From positions 1 to 29,097 of IMG/VR virus record IMGVR_UViG_3300010370_000171: a stretch of 29,097 nt of DNA; one strand, written 5' to 3'. Shown here one piece after another: positions 25,214 through 29,097 of this stretch. Below the pieces are notes generated by a model. That model did no database searches. It was not told where the DNA came from and saw only the letters and a program-made list of their open reading frames with translations. Position numbers and translations under genes: made by a program. This DNA comes from a virus. How positions within the stretch are numbered: the stretch's first letter is position 1; each line of letters starts with the position of its first letter.

Positions 25214-28110
25214 TGGCTAATTTTCTTCCACCAGCAATTATTGAAATTAAAGCCCTTGCCGATAAAGCCATTTCTGAGTTAAAAGAAGTTAATAAAGAAT
25301 TAGAAAAAATGGAAGGCGCAGGCGGTAAAGCAAGTGCTGGAATTGGCAATATGGAAAAGGCTTCTAAATTAGCCACAGGCGCTTTACTTGGGCTAGGTGC
25401 GGCATTTGCTGGTTTTGCTGCTATTGGCGTTAAAGAGGCGATGGAAGCAGAAACAGCATTAAATAAACTTGGCGCAACAATGAGTGCTGTTGGCGTTAAT
25501 ACTGCCGCCAATAGAGAACAGATTAAAACATTAACGGATAGTTATGTAGATTTAGGATTTTCAGGAGATTCTGCCGCACTTGGTTTTGAAAACTTGTTAC
25601 GAGTTACTGGCGATATTGATGAATCACAAAAACTATTAGCCCTATCGGCTGACTTGGCGCGCACTAAAAATATTGGTTTAACAGAAGCGGCTGGAATCTT
25701 GGCTAAGGCAAGTCAAGGAAACGCCAAAGCGTTCAAGGAAATGGGAATTACTTTAGACACTACTTTGCCTAAATCTGAAGCCGTTGCCAAAGCAATGGAC
25801 GAGTTAAATGGCAAAATTGGAACACAGGCAGAAAACGCCACAAAAACATTTGCTGTTCAATTACAGATTGTTAAAGAACGTTTTAACGATACTGCGGAAT
25901 CTTTAGGCGCGGCTTTATTGCCACTAATTAAAGAAACTTTGGACAAAATCAATGAAGGCGTTGAGTTTATTAAGAAGCACTCTGAAGCATTTAAAATTCT
26001 TGGTGGAATTATCATAACAGTAGGCGTGGCTTTAGCGTCATATAACGCCGCAGTTAAAATTCAAATGGCACTAACAAAAGCGTGGAGCATTATTACTGGC
26101 ATACAAGTCGCAGTGACTAAATTATTAACAGGTCAGCAATTAGCACTTAATGGAGCAATGAAACTTAATCCAATTGGTCTTGTAGTGAGTGCCGCCATGT
26201 TACTTGTTGGCGCATTTGTAATGTTATGGAATAAATCAGAAACTTTCCGTAAAGGCGTTATTCAAGTTGGAAAAGTTGCGCTTACGGCATTTGCTTCAAT
26301 TATTCCAACTTTAGGCGATGTAGCAGAAGCAATTTTAAAATTTGTTTTAACGCCATTAAAAACAATGCTTACAGTATTGTCCAAATTGCCCGGTGTTGGT
26401 AAATTTGCCAAAGCAGGCTTAGATATTTTAAATAAAGGTTTAGATGGCGTATCAGATTTTGCCGATAAGGCTGCCGCTAAAGCCAAATCGTTAGCGGCTA
26501 ATCTTGATAAGTTAAACAAGCCAATTAAAATTGGTGGCGGTAAAGGTTTAGAAATACCAGAATTAGAAAATACTGGAAAAGGCGCCAAAGGAAAAGGCGG
26601 TCTTACTGCTGAAGAAAAAAAGGCGATAAAAGAAAAAAACGACCAAATTAAAAAAGCAACTGAAGAAGCAGACGAAATTCTTGGCAAGATGAACAAGATT
26701 TATGCCGACCAAGCCAAAGATTTGGCTAAAGTTGCCGCTAAACGTGACGCAGAAATTGAAGAAGCATACATGCGCCACAATGACACAGTTGTTAAATTAC
26801 AAGACCAATACAACGAGCGCATGTCAAAGGCGCAAGAAACATATAACGAAAAAGTTGCTGACGCTAATGCCGCATATTACAAAGCAGAAATAGCCGCGCG
26901 TAGTGCTTATGCCAAAACTATCGCAGATATTGAATCTGATTACGCGAGCAAAACAATGGATATTCAAGCAGATTATCAAAAACAAATTAGCGACCTTCAA
27001 GGAAATGCCGCCAACGCAAGAATAGAAGCACAAAAATCTGCCGCCGAAAAAGAAAAATCTATTATGCAACAATCCATAGATAGATTACGTAACGCTTTTG
27101 CTAGCGGTTTAAAGTTTGACCTTAAAGTTGGTTTTGAAAAAGGTGGCGTTGAAGGCATTATTGATGATTTTAAAAAGAAGTTACAAGCCGCTAAACAGTT
27201 ACAAGAAAATGCCGCCAAACTTGCTGGCGCAGGTTACTCACAAACATTTATTGAACAAATAGTTGCCAATGGTCCCGAAATGGGTAATCAGATGGCAGAA
27301 GCGTTACTAAAAGCAAATCCTGAAACGCAAGCCGAATTAAAACAATTATTTTTAGATTCTGAAAATGTATCTGAAAATGGTTTAAATTCATTGGCAGAAA
27401 CAATGAACGCTGGCGGAAATCTTGCCACAAAACAATTACGTGACGCATATAAGCAAGTTGCCGTTGATTTAAAAGACGCGTTACAAAAAATTGATTCCGA
27501 TTTACAACGAGGCTTAACAGAAGCAAATCAATCGTATATGCGCCGCATGCAAGAAGCGGCGGAAGAACGCATGCGCCGAATGGCTGAAGCGCAAGAAAAA
27601 CTTAACGAGGCTCTAAAAGAAGCGCAAGACCGCTTAAACGAGGCTTTGGCTGAGGCTGATAAAAACTTAAAAGACGCACAAGGTGACGCCAAAAAAACGC
27701 TTGATGAAGGCTTGGCAGACGCCGCTAAAACGTTGGCTGAAAGATTAGAAGAAACACAAAAGAATTATGAAACAGCCGTTACGGAAATTTTGGAATCTAC
27801 AAAAGAAAAAATTGCCGAGTTAAAGATTAAACTTGTTGAAGTGGCAAATCTTCTTGTTGAATTAGGCGCTCGCCAAGCCGCCGCTAACGCTATGGCGGCA
27901 AGTATTGCGGCACAAGAAGCGGCAAACGCGGCAGCGGCAGCGGCTCTTGCTAATGGAAGTAGTGGAACTCAAGGTTCAACTACTGGCAACACAAATACAA
28001 ATACAAACATTAACGTTACAAATAATGTTTCGGGCAGTTTAGATGTGGACGCCATGAACAACTCATTGCTTGGCGTTATTCGTTACGGATTAGCGATTAG
28101 AGCAAAATAA
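25213..28110 (+). CDS. tape measure protein
   Basis: A 965-residue tail length-determining protein. The N-terminus is helical (IEIKALADKAISELKEVNKELEKMEG) then Ala/Gly-rich; two hydrophobic stretches, about 256-277 (ILGGIIITVGVALASYNAAV) and about 316-338 (IGLVVSAAMLLVGAFVMLW), may insert in the host membrane. From about 470 to 900 it is mainly coiled coil, with runs such as RRMQEAAEERMRRMAEAQEK and AEADKNLKDAQGDAKKTLD. The C-terminus has Ala-rich then Thr/Asn-rich segments. Tail length would be near 145 nm by the usual 1.5 A per residue. TAATG overlaps with both neighbours. Confidence 0.93.
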   Translation: MANFLPPAIIEIKALADKAISELKEVNKELEKMEGAGGKASAGIGNMEKASKLATGALLGLGAAFAGFAAIGVKEAMEAETALNKLGATMSAVGVNTAANREQIKTLTDSYVDLGFSGDSAALGFENLLRVTGDIDESQKLLALSADLARTKNIGLTEAAGILAKASQGNAKAFKEMGITLDTTLPKSEAVAKAMDELNGKIGTQAENATKTFAVQLQIVKERFNDTAESLGAALLPLIKETLDKINEGVEFIKKHSEAFKILGGIIITVGVALASYNAAVKIQMALTKAWSIITGIQVAVTKLLTGQQLALNGAMKLNPIGLVVSAAMLLVGAFVMLWNKSETFRKGVIQVGKVALTAFASIIPTLGDVAEAILKFVLTPLKTMLTVLSKLPGVGKFAKAGLDILNKGLDGVSDFADKAAAKAKSLAANLDKLNKPIKIGGGKGLEIPELENTGKGAKGKGGLTAEEKKAIKEKNDQIKKATEEADEILGKMNKIYADQAKDLAKVAAKRDAEIEEAYMRHNDTVVKLQDQYNERMSKAQETYNEKVADANAAYYKAEIAARSAYAKTIADIESDYASKTMDIQADYQKQISDLQGNAANARIEAQKSAAEKEKSIMQQSIDRLRNAFASGLKFDLKVGFEKGGVEGIIDDFKKKLQAAKQLQENAAKLAGAGYSQTFIEQIVANGPEMGNQMAEALLKANPETQAELKQLFLDSENVSENGLNSLAETMNAGGNLATKQLRDAYKQVAVDLKDALQKIDSDLQRGLTEANQSYMRRMQEAAEERMRRMAEAQEKLNEALKEAQDRLNEALAEADKNLKDAQGDAKKTLDEGLADAAKTLAERLEETQKNYETAVTEILESTKEKIAELKIKLVEVANLLVELGARQAAANAMAASIAAQEAANAAAAAALANGSSGTQGSTTGNTNTNTNINVTNNVSGSLDVDAMNNSLLGVIRYGLAIRAK

Positions 28111-28967
28111 TGCCAATAACAACTCTTTATCAATTTTCATTTGACGGACAAACATTTGGCGGCGCTGGTTCTCCTTATCAGATACAGAGCGTAGATGGGC
28201 TTGAAAGTTTGCCTGCCATTCGTAATCAAGATGATATTCGCGGCTATCAAGATGGTATGTTTTCAGGGCGTGACTTTCTTGGCGGTCGCACAATTTCAAT
28301 TACATTTTTAACTTTAGGCGCAGGCGCATATAGCGCGCAAGAAAACTACAACATTATTCAACAAGCGTTATTGCCACAAACAACAGGCACTACGCCTTTA
28401 TATTTTAGATTATCTTCGGCTGGCGGAGAACAGTTTGTAAATGCTCGCGTTCGTGCTTTACGCACAAATATTGACCCTAACTACACTTATGGTTATATAG
28501 TTTCGCAAGTGGAGTTTTTTTGCCCTAATCCATATTATTTTGATTCAACTCAACAAACGGCAACTCTTAACGTATCTGCCGCACCGGGCAGAACCTACAA
28601 TCGCACTTACAATTTAACTTACGGCTATGGCTCGCTTTCCACCACAACTTCTGTAACAAATAGCGGTTGGGCTACGGCATATCCAACAATTACGATTACT
28701 GGACCTTTATTTAACACAATTGTTGGAAACGTTACAACAAATCAATATTTATATTTTTCAGGCACTTTGGTGGATACAGACACTCTTGTAATTGATTTAT
28801 ACAACAAAACCATTACACTTAACGGCAATCCTGCGCGAAATTTATTGGTCGGTAACTCGGAGTGGTTTGATTTGCCACCTGGCACTTCCCAGTATTATTT
28901 GACAGGCTCGTTGTCGGTTGCTGGCACAACTTCTTGTAGTGTTACTTGGTATAACGCGTATATTTAG
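28110..28967 (+). CDS. distal tail protein (Dit-like)
   Basis: A 285-residue tail tip component. 'YQFSFDGQTFGGAGSPYQIQSVDGLESLPAIRNQDDIRGYQDGMFSGRDFLGGRTISITFLTLG' is the N-terminal beta-barrel pattern of siphovirus Dit-like proteins that link tube and baseplate; the C-terminal galectin-like half has 'VEFFCPNPYYFDSTQQTATL' and 'GNSEWFDLPPGTSQYYLTGS'. Starts with TAATG overlap on the tape measure gene, a usual order. Called as probable; a minor tail protein of another type is the alternative. Confidence 0.83.
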   Translation: MPITTLYQFSFDGQTFGGAGSPYQIQSVDGLESLPAIRNQDDIRGYQDGMFSGRDFLGGRTISITFLTLGAGAYSAQENYNIIQQALLPQTTGTTPLYFRLSSAGGEQFVNARVRALRTNIDPNYTYGYIVSQVEFFCPNPYYFDSTQQTATLNVSAAPGRTYNRTYNLTYGYGSLSTTTSVTNSGWATAYPTITITGPLFNTIVGNVTTNQYLYFSGTLVDTDTLVIDLYNKTITLNGNPARNLLVGNSEWFDLPPGTSQYYLTGSLSVAGTTSCSVTWYNAYI

Positions 28968-28975
28968 GAGAAAAA

Positions 28976-29097
28976 ATGGCATTAAGAACACCGCCTAGTT
29001 GGTTACAAAACGGCTCACACCCTGCCGAAAATGACCGCTTAACTATGCAAGGCATTATTGCCACTTCAGGTATTTTTACAACTGGTTCTTTAGCCGT
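28976..29097 (+). CDS. tail-region protein, truncated by window end
   Basis: The first 40 codons of a gene that runs off the right edge. It begins 'MALRTPPSWLQNGSHPAEND', with GGAGAAAAA as a strong ribosome site, 8 nt after the Dit-like stop. This opening resembles minor tail or base-plate associated proteins that follow Dit in actinophages, but the family cannot be fixed from so little sequence. Confidence 0.75.
   Translation, partial: MALRTPPSWLQNGSHPAENDRLTMQGIIATSGIFTTGSLA

Overview
The window is a stretch of a tailed double-stranded DNA phage genome (Caudoviricetes, siphovirus-like). All supported genes lie on the + strand, tightly packed with many 1-14 nt stop/start overlaps. GC looks like roughly 43% by eye. 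Several features point to an actinobacterial host: the Cys-bracketed lytic transglycosylase, the ABC-ATPase/acetyltransferase fusion, the style of the tail protein at the right edge, and the SSB and terminase types. Together with the low GC this suggests a freshwater, small-genome actinobacterium, but that host assignment is inference. No integrase, repressor, tRNA or CRISPR was seen.

Layout. 1-305: no gene; it holds hairpins and a type II hammerhead ribozyme (about 210-284). 306-3226: small early genes, a second type II hammerhead (1341-1426) and a DUF932 protein, closed by a complex hairpin with a T-run (3249-3335). 3367-10625: recombination and replication module with RecT/Bet annealase, Cas4-like Fe-S exonuclease, an initiator-like protein with an internal 7-bp tandem repeat, RusA resolvase, HNH nuclease, SSB and a small HTH protein, plus many small unknown proteins and a secreted lytic transglycosylase. 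10636-10672: perfect 14-bp hairpin. 10695-12485: ParB-like protein, a three-hairpin structured leader (11233-11333), then an ABC-ATPase/GNAT fusion that may be a Mom-like DNA-modification enzyme. 12717-21203: packaging and head genes (small and large terminase, portal, MuF-like protein, protease-scaffold fusion, major capsid protein). 21264-29097: connectors, tail terminator, tail tube, tail assembly chaperones joined by a -1 frameshift at CCCTTTC (24571-24577), HK97 gp10-like protein, tape measure, distal tail protein and a truncated tail gene.

Most notable: (1) two independent matches to the complete type II hammerhead core, each placed just upstream of an early gene block, so the transcript would be cut into pieces that end and begin with hairpins; (2) no GATC and no AGCT found in 29 kb when scanned by eye, against about 100 of each expected, consistent with selection by restriction; (3) a possible DNA-modification module with a structured RNA leader; (4) nested start sites that could yield separate protease and scaffold proteins from one reading frame. 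The genes form a coherent programme: early regulators and unknowns, recombination-dependent replication, possible genome modification against restriction, packaging, capsid maturation, then tail assembly.
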